This document shows, in pieces, positions 63,885 through 64,000 of a stretch of 64,000 nucleotides of DNA. Position 1 is the stretch's first letter. Each line of letters starts with the position of its first letter. The stretch covers positions 46,840-110,839 of the forward strand of contig JAJPHR010000048.1 in NCBI GenBank assembly GCA_021325145.1. The letters run 5' to 3'. The translations under genes and the position numbers were made by a program. A model generated the notes under the pieces. That model did not search any database and had not been told where the DNA came from. It saw only the letters and a list, made by a program, of their open reading frames with translations. The DNA is from Verrucomicrobiota bacterium (GTDB taxonomy: Bacteria > Verrucomicrobiota > Verrucomicrobiia > Limisphaerales > Pedosphaeraceae).

Positions 63885-64000
63885 TCAGCGTACGAAGCCC
63901 GTGCGTTTCAAACTCCGCCGAAGCCGGCGGCCCAGACCGCGGTAGAGCCACGGATAGCTGACGCGCAAAGGGGCCGGCACCGGCACATCGGCCGGCCAGA
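63885..64000 (-). CDS. C-terminal fragment of a gene entering from the right edge
   Basis: The minus strand is open from the window edge to a TGA at 63885-63887 and reads WPADVPVPAPLRVSYPWLY, then a basic tail RRLRRSLKRTGFVR. The aromatic and basic composition is protein-like. Too short to identify; given its neighbours it is probably another polysaccharide-cluster enzyme. Confidence 0.5.
   Translation of the reverse strand, partial: WPADVPVPAPLRVSYPWLYRGLGRRLRRSLKRTGFVR

Overview
The window is a high-GC, densely coded bacterial chromosome segment. Gene content points to a soil-type member of the Verrucomicrobiota, most like the Pedosphaera/Limisphaerales (subdivision 3) group. The reasons are many secreted glycoside hydrolases with poorly conserved C-terminal tails, a Tat-exported Gfo/Idh/MocA oxidoreductase, HEAT-repeat and discoidin-like secreted proteins, weak or absent Shine-Dalgarno sites at many starts, and a dispersed REP-like intergenic element. 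The phylum is inferred from gene content, because no rRNA or tRNA gene is visible.

Layout. 1-1465: the end of a NarL-type sensor kinase and its response regulator. 1693-10189: a complete cbb3 oxidase module, ccoI-ccoS-ccoNO(fused)-ccoQ-ccoP(monohaem)-ccoG-ccoH plus a SafE-like membrane protein. 10213-17662: secreted discoidin-like, HEAT-repeat and Gfo/Idh/MocA proteins on the minus strand, then a secreted GH2 enzyme on the plus strand behind an 18-bp palindrome. 17688-21655: FeoA, a radical SAM enzyme, a cNMP-binding protein without an HTH, and a seven-site multihaem cytochrome. 21803-24870: an esterase, then an ECF sigma factor followed by two related two-TM proteins. 25382-28253: a GspF/PilC-type protein divergent from a TPR-like protein that carries a GspF-like N-terminus. 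28268-36077: an AgrE/ArgZ-type arginine dihydrolase/ornithine cyclodeaminase, a SLOG protein, a clan-D glycoside hydrolase and a GH44 enzyme.

36160-37709 is an arsenic cassette (arsR, arsC, aquaporin), followed by a class III sirtuin, aroB, an unknown protein and trpG/pabA, then a metallophosphoesterase, an MscS channel, IF-1 and an RRM protein with a clear terminator. 44746-45934 is almost gene-free and holds striking 10-bp-period repeats. 46613-48345 encodes a GH16 enzyme and an alpha/beta hydrolase. 48542-53213 is a lysine-catabolic group: lysine 6-transaminase, an ALDH7-type aminoadipate semialdehyde dehydrogenase, and an uncharacterised conserved-looking protein. From 53430 to the end lies a polysaccharide/cell-envelope cluster (two epimerases, an SGNH-like protein, an O-antigen ligase/polymerase-like protein, a PQQ-type propeller, GT4 and two methyltransferases), truncated at the right edge.

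The best leads for something undescribed are the unknown protein at 51759-53213 in the lysine cluster, the decamer-phased repeats at 45198-45370 and 25209-25350, the REP-like family at five or more loci, the sigma factor with paired two-TM proteins, and the GspF-like domain on a TPR protein. No CRISPR array, insertion sequence, prophage, tRNA or rRNA was found.
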